64,000 nucleotides of DNA from JACCTU01 sp963769665 (lineage in GTDB: Bacteria > Actinomycetota > Thermoleophilia > Gaiellales > Gaiellaceae). The position numbers and the translations under genes were made by a program. The notes below the pieces were generated by a model. The model saw nothing but the letters and a program-made list of their open reading frames with translations. It searched no databases and had not been told where the DNA came from. Shown here piece after piece: positions 33,603 to 41,693 of this stretch (the stretch's first letter is position 1; each line of letters starts with the position of its first letter). Location: assembly GCA_963769665.1 (NCBI GenBank), contig CAVYMQ010000002.1:248001-312000 (forward strand), given 5' to 3'.

Positions 33603-34478
33603 CTACCGCGCTGCGAAGAAGGCCTCCAGCTCCTCCTCGGGCATCGCGTAGGTGTGCTGTTCCTCCGGGAAGCGCCCGCTGCGGACGTCCTCGGCGTAGG
33701 CCTCGAGCGCGCGGCTGATCTCGGAGCCGACGTCGGCGTAGCGCTTGACGAACCGCGGCGAGCGGCCTTCGTAGAGCCCGAGCAGGTCGTGCCAGACGAG
33801 CACCTGGCCGTCGCACTCCGCCCCGGCGCCGATCCCGATCGTCGGGATCGAGAGCGTCCGGGTCACCTCCGCGGCGACCGCCGCAGGGACCGCCTCGAGG
33901 ACGAGCGCGAAGCAGCCGGCCGCCTCGAGCTCGCGCGCGTCCGCGACGAGCTTGCGGGCCTGCTCGGCGGTCCGTCCCTGCGCCTTGAAGCCGCCGAGCG
34001 CGGTCGCCGTCTGCGGGGTGAGCCCGATGTGTCCCATCACGGGGATGCCCGCCCCGACGATCGCCCGCACGCGGGAGAGCATCGGCCCGGCGCCCTCGAG
34101 CTTGACGGCGTCGGCGCCCGCTTCCTTGACGAAGCGGATCGCGTTCTCGAGCGCGAGCTCGTCCGAGACCTGGAACGACCCGAACGGCATGTCGCCGACG
34201 ACGAGCGGCCGCTTCGCGCCGCGCGTGGCCGCGCGCGTCAGCATCAACATCTCGTCCATCGACGCGGGCACCGTCGAGTCGTGGCCGAGCATCACCATCG
34301 CCGCGGAGTCGCCGACGAGGATCAGCTCGACGCCCGCACCGTCGGCGAGCCGGGCGCTCGGCGCGTCGTACGCCGTCAGCATGACGATCTTCTCGCCGCG
34401 CCGCTTGAGCTCGGCGAGCTCGGGAAGCGGCAGCTTGCCGTGCGTCCACGACGCGTAGCGGGGAGGGGGAGTGCTCAT
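33603..34478 (-). CDS. panB: 3-methyl-2-oxobutanoate hydroxymethyltransferase
   Basis: 291 residues. First committed step of pantothenate synthesis: ketoisovalerate plus methylene-THF gives ketopantoate. Motifs: KIVMLTAYDAPSARLADGAG, LVGDSAAMVMLGHDST, KLEGAG (active-site lysine and glutamate), GHIGLTPQ and IGIGAGAECDGQVLVWHD. Its ATG at 34478 shares ATGA with the panC stop, so translation is coupled; the order DUF2520-panC-panB forms one minus-strand operon. Confidence 0.95.
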   Translation of the reverse strand: MSTPPPRYASWTHGKLPLPELAELKRRGEKIVMLTAYDAPSARLADGAGVELILVGDSAAMVMLGHDSTVPASMDEMLMLTRAATRGAKRPLVVGDMPFGSFQVSDELALENAIRFVKEAGADAVKLEGAGPMLSRVRAIVGAGIPVMGHIGLTPQTATALGGFKAQGRTAEQARKLVADARELEAAGCFALVLEAVPAAVAAEVTRTLSIPTIGIGAGAECDGQVLVWHDLLGLYEGRSPRFVKRYADVGSEISRALEAYAEDVRSGRFPEEQHTYAMPEEELEAFFAAR

Positions 34479-35245
34479 TCGGTGTCTCCTTCCAGGATGA
34501 CGTTGTCGATCAAACGGGTCTTGCCGACGCGGACCGCCGCAGCGAGCACGCGCGGCTCGAAGTCCGCGACCTCGACGTAGTCGACGTCCAGGTCGCGCAG
34601 GAGATCGCGCGCCCGTTCCGCGTCCTTCGTCGCGAGCGCGCGATGGAGCGCGCGGGCGCGCTCGCGCTCCTCCGGCGAGAGACGCGCGTTTCGCGAAGAG
34701 AGCGCGACCCCGTCGGCGTCGCGCACCGTCGGTAGCACGCGCAGCTCGAGCTCGAGGTTGAGGTCGAGGATCATTCGCCGGAGCACGGCGACCTGTTGCG
34801 CGTCCTTCTGCCCGAAGTACGCGCGCTGCGGACGAACGATGTTGAAGAGCTTCAGGCAGATCGTGGCCACGCCGCGAAAGTGCCCAGGACGGTGCACGCC
34901 CTCGAGCCGCGCGCCCAGTTCCTCGACGTCCACCCAGGTCTGGAAGCCAGGCGGGTACATCTCCTCGACATCGGGCGCGAACAGGATGTCGACCCCTGTT
35001 GTCTCCGCGAGCGAGACGTCGCGCGCTTCGTCGCGCGGGTAGCCGTTGAGGTCGCTGCCCTCCCCGAACTGCGCGGGGTTGACGAAGAGCGACGCGACGA
35101 CGACATCCGCCTCCGCACGCGCGGCGCGGAGCAGCGAGAGGTGGCCCTCGTGGTAGGCGCCCATGGTGGGGACGAGCGCGATCGTCTCGTTCCGGCGCGG
35201 CTCGAGCTCGGCGCGCAGCTCGGCGATCGTTCGCACGAGCTTCAC
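34475..35245 (-). CDS. panC: pantothenate synthetase
   Basis: 256 residues. ATP-dependent joining of pantoate and beta-alanine. The HIGH-type motif is PTMGAYHEGHLSLLRAA; also FVNPAQFGEGSDLNGYPRD, HRPGHFRGVATICLKLFNI, and KMSKS-like ALSSRNARLSPEER. GTG at 35245 shares GTGA with the upstream DUF2520 stop. No panD is nearby. Confidence 0.95.
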   Translation of the reverse strand: MKLVRTIAELRAELEPRRNETIALVPTMGAYHEGHLSLLRAARAEADVVVASLFVNPAQFGEGSDLNGYPRDEARDVSLAETTGVDILFAPDVEEMYPPGFQTWVDVEELGARLEGVHRPGHFRGVATICLKLFNIVRPQRAYFGQKDAQQVAVLRRMILDLNLELELRVLPTVRDADGVALSSRNARLSPEERERARALHRALATKDAERARDLLRDLDVDYVEVADFEPRVLAAAVRVGKTRLIDNVILEGDTE

Positions 35246-35904
35246 GGGGTCGTCGCCTCCGCGAGGACGTCGTACAGCGCCTCGAGCTCGGGGCGTGAGC
35301 CGCGGATCGCTTCGCGGTGGCGCTCAACCGTCGCCCAGTCGCCGCGCGAGATCGGGCCGGTCAGCTCGAAGCCGTTGTCGATCGTCCGGCGCATCAACGG
35401 CGCGAGCCCCGCCGCCGGCGCGCCCGCAGCCTCGAAGAGCTCGGACGCGACCCGGTGCAGCGTGACGAGGTAGTTCGACGCGATCGCCGCACCTGCGTGG
35501 TACAGCGGGCGCGCGTCGTCCGCGAGATCGAACGGCTCGAGGCCGAGCAGTTGCGCGAGCCACCAGCCGACATGGCGCGCCTCGGGCGTCTCGGAGACGA
35601 CCGCCGCGTGCGCGTCGTCGAGCTGCTCGGGCCCGCGCTGGTGCGTGAACGTCTGCAGTGGGTGCAGCCCGAACCGGCGCACGTGAGGATCAAGAGCCGC
35701 CAGTGAGGTCGCACCGCTCGTGTGGGCGATCCACGGCCCCGGCTCGATCCCCTGGGCGACCTCGGCGATCGCGGCGTCGGGCACGCAGAGGAGGACGAGC
35801 TCCGCGCCGTCCTCGCGCAGCGCGAGGCCACGCTCGCGCAGCCGAGCGCTCATCGCCGTACCGACGCGTCCTGACGCGCCGAAGATCTGGACTGTCTCGA
35901 TCAT
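35242..35904 (-). CDS. Rossmann/DUF2520 oxidoreductase, candidate ketopantoate reductase
   Basis: 220 residues. An N-terminal NAD(P)-binding fold (VQIFGASGRVGTAMSARLRE, LVLLCVPDAAIAEV) and a C-terminal helical domain of the DUF2520 type (FGLHPLQTFTHQRGPE, HAGAAIASNYLVTLHRVASE). The dinucleotide loop is short, GASGRVG. Members of this family often sit beside panB/panC, and the plan parallels PanE and 6-phosphogluconate dehydrogenase relatives, so it probably reduces ketopantoate to pantoate and fills the missing step here. The assignment rests on fold and context. ATG at 35904 has GGAG upstream; TAGACT (35946-35941, minus) may be its -10. Confidence 0.78.
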   Translation of the reverse strand: MIETVQIFGASGRVGTAMSARLRERGLALREDGAELVLLCVPDAAIAEVAQGIEPGPWIAHTSGATSLAALDPHVRRFGLHPLQTFTHQRGPEQLDDAHAAVVSETPEARHVGWWLAQLLGLEPFDLADDARPLYHAGAAIASNYLVTLHRVASELFEAAGAPAAGLAPLMRRTIDNGFELTGPISRGDWATVERHREAIRGSRPELEALYDVLAEATTP

Positions 35905-35963
35905 CGCTCCAGTTCCGTTGTGGATACCGGGCCGGCACGCAGTCTAGCGTCCGGGAGCGGGCG

Positions 35964-35969
35964 TACACT
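35964..35969 (+). promoter_or_regulatory. -10 element of the uracil-DNA glycosylase gene
   Basis: TACACT ends 8 nt before the GTG at 35978, with no ribosome binding site between. The divergent panC-operon -10 (TAGACT on the minus strand) lies 18 bp away. Confidence 0.55.
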
Positions 35970-35977
35970 GCGCCCCG

Positions 35978-36640
35978 GTGGCGGTTCCCGTCCAGGTCCC
36001 CGAGCAGCGGAGCCAGCAGCTCGCCTCGTTCGAGCAGGCGGTTTCCGCCTGCACGCGCTGCAGGCTCGCCGAGGGGCGGACGCAGGTCGTGTTCGGCTCC
36101 GGAAACCCCGACGCCGAGCTGATGTTCGTCGGCGAGGCGCCGGGCTTCCACGAGGATCAGCAGGGCATCCCGTTCGTCGGCCAGGCGGGGAAGCTGCTCG
36201 AGAAGCTGCTCGCCGGGATCGGGCTCGAGCGCACGGACGTCTACATCGCCAACGTGATCAAGTGCCGTCCGCCGGGGAACCGCGATCCGCAGCCCGACGA
36301 GATCGAGGCGTGCGAGTCGCACCTCTTCAAGCAGATCGAGCTGATCCAGCCGCAGCTCGTCGCCACGCTCGGCAACTTCGCCACGAAGCTGCTCACGGGC
36401 AAGCCGCTCGGGATCACGCGCGTCCACGGGCAGGAGCAGTGGACGACGCTCGGGGGGAACCGCGTGCAGCTCTACCCGCTCTACCACCCGGCCGCCGCGC
36501 TCTACACGCCGAGGATGCTGCAGGTGCTCGAGGAGGACTTCGCCCGTATCCCGAAGTTGCTCGGGACAGAAGACCTGCCGAAGCCGGTCCTTCAGCTCGC
36601 ACCCCCGCCCGAGCCCACGGTCCAGCTCGGCTTGTTCTAG
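35978..36640 (+). CDS. family 4 uracil-DNA glycosylase
   Basis: 220 residues. Removes uracil from DNA. Family 4 traits: active-site motif GEAPGFHEDQQGIPFVGQAG, C-terminal motif LYHPAAAL, and iron-sulfur cysteines (CTRC near the N-terminus, CRPP after NVIK, and a later Cys in EACES). The C-terminal tail (PPPEPTVQLGLF) ends in a QLxLF-like peptide that may bind the DNA polymerase sliding clamp. The GTG start is set by the -10 at 35964. The t6A genes begin 12 nt downstream. Confidence 0.92.
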   Translation: MAVPVQVPEQRSQQLASFEQAVSACTRCRLAEGRTQVVFGSGNPDAELMFVGEAPGFHEDQQGIPFVGQAGKLLEKLLAGIGLERTDVYIANVIKCRPPGNRDPQPDEIEACESHLFKQIELIQPQLVATLGNFATKLLTGKPLGITRVHGQEQWTTLGGNRVQLYPLYHPAAALYTPRMLQVLEEDFARIPKLLGTEDLPKPVLQLAPPPEPTVQLGLF

Positions 36641-36652
36641 AACACTACGGCG

Positions 36653-37081
36653 GTGCAGATCGAGAGCGCGTCGCCCGAGGAGACGGAGGCCGTCGCCGGC
36701 CGGCTCGCGCGCGTCCTGCTGCCCGGCGACGTGGTGACCGTCTCGGGCGAGCTCGGCGCGGGGAAGACCACGTTCGTCCGCGGCGCCTGCCGTGCGCTCG
36801 GCATCACGCAACCCGTCACGAGCCCGACGTTCACGGTCGGTCACCGCTACGACGGCGTCTCGCATCTCGACCTCTACCGCTTCGCCGGCATCTCCGCCGC
36901 GGAGTGGGGGGACCTCGAGCCGTACTTCGAAGGGACGATCGCGTTCGTCGAGTGGCCCGAGGCCGGCGAGAACGCGCTGCCGACTCCGCGGGTTCGCGTT
37001 CGGCTGCTGCATATCGACGAGGGTCACCGCATGATCGAGCTCGAGTCGTCGGAGCCCGAGCTGCTCGAGGAGCTGAGTTGA
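36653..37081 (+). CDS. tsaE: tRNA t6A synthesis ATPase TsaE
   Basis: 142 residues, the small ATPase of the bacterial t6A machinery. Walker A is SGELGAGKTTFVRG; then PVTSPTFTVGHRYDG, SHLDLYRF and FVEWPEAGENALP, the standard TsaE series. GTG at 36653. Its TGA shares one base with the tsaB ATG. Confidence 0.95.
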   Translation: MQIESASPEETEAVAGRLARVLLPGDVVTVSGELGAGKTTFVRGACRALGITQPVTSPTFTVGHRYDGVSHLDLYRFAGISAAEWGDLEPYFEGTIAFVEWPEAGENALPTPRVRVRLLHIDEGHRMIELESSEPELLEELS

Positions 37082-37671
37082 TGCTGACGCTCGCCTTCGA
37101 CACTGCGACCAGGACGGCGACGAGTGCGCTCGTCTGGGACGGCGAGGTGCTCGGGGAACTTGCCTCGCGCGCGGCCACCGTGCTGGAGGACGTCGACGCG
37201 CTCTTCCGTCGAGGAGGCGTGAAGCCGACGCAGCTGGAAGGGATCGTCGTCGGGACGGGACCCGGCAGCTTCACGGGGCTGCGGATGGGACTCGCGACCG
37301 CGCGAGCGCTCGCGTTCTCGCTCGACGTCCCGCTCGCCGGCGTGTCGACGCTCGCCGCGCTCGCCGCAGGCGCCCCGGAAGCGCTCGCGGTGATCGACGC
37401 GCGCCGCGGAGAGGTGTTCGTCCTGGACGGCGAGCCGCGTGTGCTCAGGCCGGAGGACGTCGACGTGCGCGGGCGCGCGTGCGTGGGCGACGGCGCCGTT
37501 CGCTACCGCGTGACGTTCGAGGAGCACGGCGCGGAGATCCCGCCCGACGCCGACCCCGTGCACGTCCCGCATGCGCGCTTCCACGCGGAGCTGGCCGAGC
37601 GGTTCGGCCCCGCCGACGAGGTGGAGCCGGTCTACCTGCGCGCTCCCGACGCGAAGCCGAGCGTGCCGTGA
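37081..37671 (+). CDS. tsaB: tRNA t6A synthesis protein TsaB
   Basis: 196 residues. ASKHA-fold partner that dimerises with TsaD. Motifs: LAFDTATRTATSALVWDGEV, GIVVGTGPGSFTGLRMGLAT, AVIDARRGEVFVL. The chain is somewhat short for the family (E. coli about 230) but complete. ATG at 37081 (TGATG with tsaE); its stop shares GTGA with rimI. Confidence 0.93.
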   Translation: MLTLAFDTATRTATSALVWDGEVLGELASRAATVLEDVDALFRRGGVKPTQLEGIVVGTGPGSFTGLRMGLATARALAFSLDVPLAGVSTLAALAAGAPEALAVIDARRGEVFVLDGEPRVLRPEDVDVRGRACVGDGAVRYRVTFEEHGAEIPPDADPVHVPHARFHAELAERFGPADEVEPVYLRAPDAKPSVP

Positions 37672-38126
37672 CGATCCGTCGCCTCCAGCTCAAGGACCTG
37701 GCGGAGATCGAGCGCATCGAGCGCGAGTCGTACGCGACGCCGTGGTCCCGCTCGATGTTCGCCGGCGAGCTCTCGAAGGCGTCGTCGGTTTGTCTCGGCG
37801 CGCTCGACGGCGACGAGGAGGAGCTTGTCGGGTACCTGATCGTCTCGCGGTACGTGGATGCCTGGCACGTGATGAACATCGCGGTCGATCCCGCCCGCCG
37901 CCGCGCCGGCGTCGCGATCGCGATGCTCGAGCGCCTCTTCGAGCTCACGGTCGGAGACGGCAGGCGCGGCTACACGCTCGAGGTGCGGGTCTCGAACCAG
38001 GCAGCGATCAACCTCTACCAGCGCCTCGGCTTCCAGCCACGCGGGATTCGGCGCGGCTACTACACGGACAACCGCGAGGACGCCCTGATCATGTGGCGCG
38101 ACCCTCAGCCTCAGCCGGTCGCGTGA
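37668..38126 (+). CDS. rimI: ribosomal protein S18-alanine N-acetyltransferase
   Basis: 152 residues, GNAT fold. The acetyl-CoA loop is VDPARRRAGVAIAMLERLFE; AINLYQRLGFQPRGIRRGYY and EDALIMWRDP are typical RimI features. It modifies the N-terminus of S18 and possibly other proteins. GTG at 37668 overlaps the tsaB stop and its own stop overlaps tsaD, so it sits inside the t6A operon as in many bacteria. Confidence 0.93.
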   Translation: MTIRRLQLKDLAEIERIERESYATPWSRSMFAGELSKASSVCLGALDGDEEELVGYLIVSRYVDAWHVMNIAVDPARRRAGVAIAMLERLFELTVGDGRRGYTLEVRVSNQAAINLYQRLGFQPRGIRRGYYTDNREDALIMWRDPQPQPVA

Positions 38127-39088
38127 TTCTCGCGCTCGAGACGTCGTGCGACGAGACGGCGGCGGCGCTCGTCTCGCACGACGGCGAGATTCGGGCGAAC
38201 GTGATCGCGTCGCAGGCCGACCTGCACGCGCAGTTCGGCGGCGTGGTGCCCGAGATCGCGTCTCGGCGACACCTCGAGCTCGTGCTGCCGGTCGTTCGGC
38301 AGGCGCTCTCCGACGCGGGCGCGACACTCGACGACGTCGACCTCGTCGCCGTGACGCGTGGGCCCGGCCTGATCGGTGCGCTCCTCGTCGGCGTCTCCGC
38401 CGCAAAAGCGCTTGCGTGGTCGCGCCGGCTGCCGCTCGCACCGGTCGACCATCTCGACGGTCACGTCGCCTCGCTCTACCTGGAGCCCGACTCGCTCGAC
38501 CCGCCGTTTCTCTGCCTGCTCGCGAGCGGCGGGCACACGATGCTGCTCGACGTCCGTGCGCGCGGCTCGTTCGCGGTCACGGGCCGCACGCTCGACGACG
38601 CCGTGGGGGAAGCCTTCGACAAGGGCGCCCGGCTGCTGGGGCTCGGCTACCCGGGTGGCGCCGAGCTCGACCGGCTCGCGCGCGAGGGCGACCCCGAGGC
38701 GTTCTCGTTCCCCGTCGCGAACGTCCCCGGTCTCGACTTCTCCTTCTCGGGGGTCAAGACCTCGCTCCTCTACGCGGTGAAGAAGCTCGAGCCCGGAGAG
38801 CTCGAGCGCCGCCGCGCGGACCTCGCGGCCAGCTACCAGCGCGCCCTCGTCAGAGCGCTCGTCGAGCGGACTGACGCCGCGGCCCAGCTCATGGGCGTGG
38901 AGCGCGTGGGGGTCGTCGGGGGAGTCGCGGCGAACTCCGAGCTCCGCGCCTCGCTGCCCTGGGCCCGAGCCGCTCCGCTCCCGCTCTGCACCGACAACGC
39001 CGCGATGATCGCCTCGGCTGCGAGGTACGTCGAGCCGCTGCCGTATCCGCGGTACCTTGGCCTGGATGCCTACGCCTCCGCGGCCTGA
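38123..39088 (+). CDS. tsaD: tRNA t6A threonylcarbamoyltransferase TsaD
   Basis: 321 residues. Transfers the threonylcarbamoyl group to A37 of ANN-decoding tRNAs. Metal ligands are in HLDGH; other marks are LETSCDETAAALV, QFGGVVPEIASRRH, TRGPGLIGALLVGVS, LASGGHTMLL, GVKTSLLY and CTDNAAMIA (metal aspartate). GTG at 38123 overlaps the rimI stop. The last 23 nt also encode the start of the next gene. Confidence 0.96.
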   Translation: MILALETSCDETAAALVSHDGEIRANVIASQADLHAQFGGVVPEIASRRHLELVLPVVRQALSDAGATLDDVDLVAVTRGPGLIGALLVGVSAAKALAWSRRLPLAPVDHLDGHVASLYLEPDSLDPPFLCLLASGGHTMLLDVRARGSFAVTGRTLDDAVGEAFDKGARLLGLGYPGGAELDRLAREGDPEAFSFPVANVPGLDFSFSGVKTSLLYAVKKLEPGELERRRADLAASYQRALVRALVERTDAAAQLMGVERVGVVGGVAANSELRASLPWARAAPLPLCTDNAAMIASAARYVEPLPYPRYLGLDAYASAA

Positions 39089-41681
39089 CCACATCTGGCC
39101 GCTCGCGTTCGTCGCCCTCGCGCTGACGGTCGTCCTCGTCGCGGCGGGTGGACGGCTCGAAGCGCGAACGACCGACGACGCGACGAGGGTCTCCTGGGCG
39201 GGCCTTGCAGGTGCGCCCAGACCGCGCGTCGCGATCGGGCAGCGGATGATCGTCGTCCTGCGCACGCCGTCGCTCGCGGAGCGCGTCGCCGCGGCCGGTG
39301 GTCGCGCCGCGGACGCCGACCAGCGCCGGTGGACGGCCCAGGCCAGGGCGACCGAGCAGCTCGTGCTCTCCAAGCTCGGCGTGCAGGGGCTCCCGGTCAC
39401 GCCGGACTACACCTTCGAGCGCGTGCTCACCGGGTTCTCCGCCGCACTCGACCCGCGCGCGATCGCGATCCTCGAACGGCTGCCCGAGGTGCAGGGCGTC
39501 TACCCGGTTCGGTCAGCCTTTCCCGCGTCCGTCTCGTCGTCGCTCCTGCGCGAGCGCGACTTCCAACCGGGAAGCGGGCACCGGCTCGACGTCGCGTTGC
39601 CCGGGTTCGACGGGCGCGGCGTCACCGTGGCGCTGCTCGACACCGGCGTCGACCGTGCGCAGCCGTATCTGCGCGGGAGGATCAAGGACGGCGTCGACAT
39701 CGTCGGTGGCAGCGACCTCGCGCTCGCGGCGCCGCACCCCGACAACGAGGCCGAGCTCGAGCGTCACGGCACCGAGCTCGCCGGGATCATCGTGGGAGCG
39801 AGCGGTCCGGCCGACCTCTCGGGCATCGCGACCGGCGCCTGGGTGCTGCCGATCCGCGTCGCGGGGTGGCAGCGGGCGGCCTCCGGCCGCTACGCGGTGT
39901 ACGCGCGCACCGACCAGATCCTCGCCGGCCTCGAGCGCGCCGTCGATCCAAACGGCGACGGCGTCGCGCACGACGCCGCGCGCATTGCGGTTGTCGGTGT
40001 CGCGGAGCCGTACTCAGCGTTCGCGGACGGGCCGCTCGCGAGAGCGGTGTCCGGCGCGCTTCGCCTCGACACGCTCGTGGTTGCACCGGTCGGGAACGAC
40101 GGGCTCGGCTCCTCGAGCGACGCGTTGCGCGACTACGGCAGCGTCGCGGGACCAGGGGGAGCGCCCGCCGCGCTGACCGTGGGCGCCGTCGACCTCCGGC
40201 GACGCTCGAGAGACGTCCGCGTCACGCTTCGCACGGGGCTCGAGCTCGCGTTCGAGGGGCGGATTCCGCTCGGTGGCGTCGTGCCGCCGGGCGATCAGCT
40301 GAGCCTCGAGGTCGCGGCGCCGCTCGAGGGGCTTCCGGCGCCGAGGCGGTCGGCCGCGGACATCGAGGCGTTCTTCGACGACAAGGGGTTCAGCAAGGTC
40401 GCGAGCCGCGCTGCGCTGATCCCCACGGGAGAGTCGCCGCGGGCCGCCGTCGTGAACGCCGCGCGCGCGGGAGCGGGCGCGATCGTCCTCTACGGCGACG
40501 GGCCGACGCCGAGCGGCTCGCTCGGCCTCGACGAGGACGTTCCGGTTCCCGTCGTCGGGATCTCGCGAGCAGCCGCGCTTCGCGCGCTCGCCTCGATGCG
40601 CGTCGGCGCGAAGCCCGTGCTGTCGATCGGGTCGATGCGCGTGCACACGAACTCGAGCCTGCGTCGCGTCTCGACGTTTTCCTCGGGCGGCCTCGCGTTC
40701 GACGGTCGCGTGAAGCCCGACGTCGTCGCGCAGGGCGTCGGGATCGCCACTTCCGAGCCCGGTGCGAACTCCGACGGCACGTCGCGCTTCGGCACCGTCA
40801 ACGGGTCGAGCGCTGCGGCTGCCGTCGTCGGGGGTGCCGCCGCGCTGCTCGCGCACGCGCGTCCGTCCTTGGATGCGCGCGCGCTCCGCAGCCTGCTCGC
40901 GAACACTGCGCGACCACTGCCCGACAGCTCGCTTGCGGCCCAGGGGTCGGGCCTGCTCGACCTCGGCGCTGCCGCGGCGTCGGAGTTCACGACGAGCCCC
41001 GGCTCGCTCGCGCTCGGTCGCGCAGACGACGTCGGCTGGCAGTCGGTGACGCGCGTCGTCGTGCGCAACGTCTCGACGCGTCGGCTCGTGCTCGGCGCCG
41101 ACGTCCAGAGCTTCACGAAGGGCGCGGCCGCGATCTCGTTCTCGGTCCGCCCGGATCGATTCGCGCTCGCTCCGGGACGTTCGCGCAGCGTGCAGGTACA
41201 GGCGCTCGTGACGTCGGAGCCGAGCGGTCGCGCGTCCGCCGAGGGCGTCGTCGTCTTCCGCGGCGAGGGCACGACGGGGCTCCGGGTTCCCTGGGCGATC
41301 ACGTTCGGGCCCAAGAGCACCAACCTGATCGGTGGCGTCCAGCTCGAGCAGTCTGCGTTCGTCCCCTCCGACGTCAGCCCGGCGCTGCTGACCCTTCGCG
41401 CCGGGAAAGTGCTCCGGACAGCGGCGGGCGAGGAGATCAGGCCGGTCCGCCGGCTGGACGTCGAGCTCATGCGCGCCAACGGCGAGCGGATCGGGCTTCT
41501 CGCCAGGCTCCGCGACCTGATTCCGGGGCACGTAGCGATCGGAATCACGGGGCGTGACCCCGACGGCGCGCGGCTCGACCCCGGCGGCTACCGCCTGAGG
41601 CTCTCGGCCTGGCCGACCGAGGCCGGAGGCCCGCCGAGCCGCACCGTGGTCAGGTTCCGGGTCAAACGCGAACCCGGTTAG
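39066..41681 (+). CDS. secreted subtilisin-like serine protease (S8)
   Basis: 871 residues. An N-terminal signal/anchor helix (WPLAFVALALTVVLVAAGG), an inhibitor-I9-like prodomain (RMIVVLRTPSLAERV to about residue 155), then the peptidase domain: Asp in VALLDTGVDRAQP, His in ERHGTELAGIIVG, Asn in APVGNDG and Ser in VNGSSAAAAVVGG. The serine loop differs from the usual GTSMAAP in having alanines after the serine. A PA domain is inserted (GAIVLYGDGPTPSG region), and the C-terminal third is beta-rich, Fn3-like. ATG at 39066 lies within tsaD; a TTG at 39057 is an alternative. Confidence 0.9.
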   Translation: MPTPPRPDHIWPLAFVALALTVVLVAAGGRLEARTTDDATRVSWAGLAGAPRPRVAIGQRMIVVLRTPSLAERVAAAGGRAADADQRRWTAQARATEQLVLSKLGVQGLPVTPDYTFERVLTGFSAALDPRAIAILERLPEVQGVYPVRSAFPASVSSSLLRERDFQPGSGHRLDVALPGFDGRGVTVALLDTGVDRAQPYLRGRIKDGVDIVGGSDLALAAPHPDNEAELERHGTELAGIIVGASGPADLSGIATGAWVLPIRVAGWQRAASGRYAVYARTDQILAGLERAVDPNGDGVAHDAARIAVVGVAEPYSAFADGPLARAVSGALRLDTLVVAPVGNDGLGSSSDALRDYGSVAGPGGAPAALTVGAVDLRRRSRDVRVTLRTGLELAFEGRIPLGGVVPPGDQLSLEVAAPLEGLPAPRRSAADIEAFFDDKGFSKVASRAALIPTGESPRAAVVNAARAGAGAIVLYGDGPTPSGSLGLDEDVPVPVVGISRAAALRALASMRVGAKPVLSIGSMRVHTNSSLRRVSTFSSGGLAFDGRVKPDVVAQGVGIATSEPGANSDGTSRFGTVNGSSAAAAVVGGAAALLAHARPSLDARALRSLLANTARPLPDSSLAAQGSGLLDLGAAAASEFTTSPGSLALGRADDVGWQSVTRVVVRNVSTRRLVLGADVQSFTKGAAAISFSVRPDRFALAPGRSRSVQVQALVTSEPSGRASAEGVVVFRGEGTTGLRVPWAITFGPKSTNLIGGVQLEQSAFVPSDVSPALLTLRAGKVLRTAAGEEIRPVRRLDVELMRANGERIGLLARLRDLIPGHVAIGITGRDPDGARLDPGGYRLRLSAWPTEAGGPPSRTVVRFRVKREPG

Positions 41682-41684
41682 ACT
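41679..41684 (+). promoter_or_regulatory. -10 element of the glutamate dehydrogenase gene
   Basis: TAGACT, overlapping the protease stop codon TAG, ends 9 nt before a TTG at 41694. A CCGGGT-N9-ACCCGG inverted repeat (41657-41677) lies just upstream and may be a terminator or operator. Confidence 0.5.
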
Positions 41685-41693
41685 CGACCTGCC

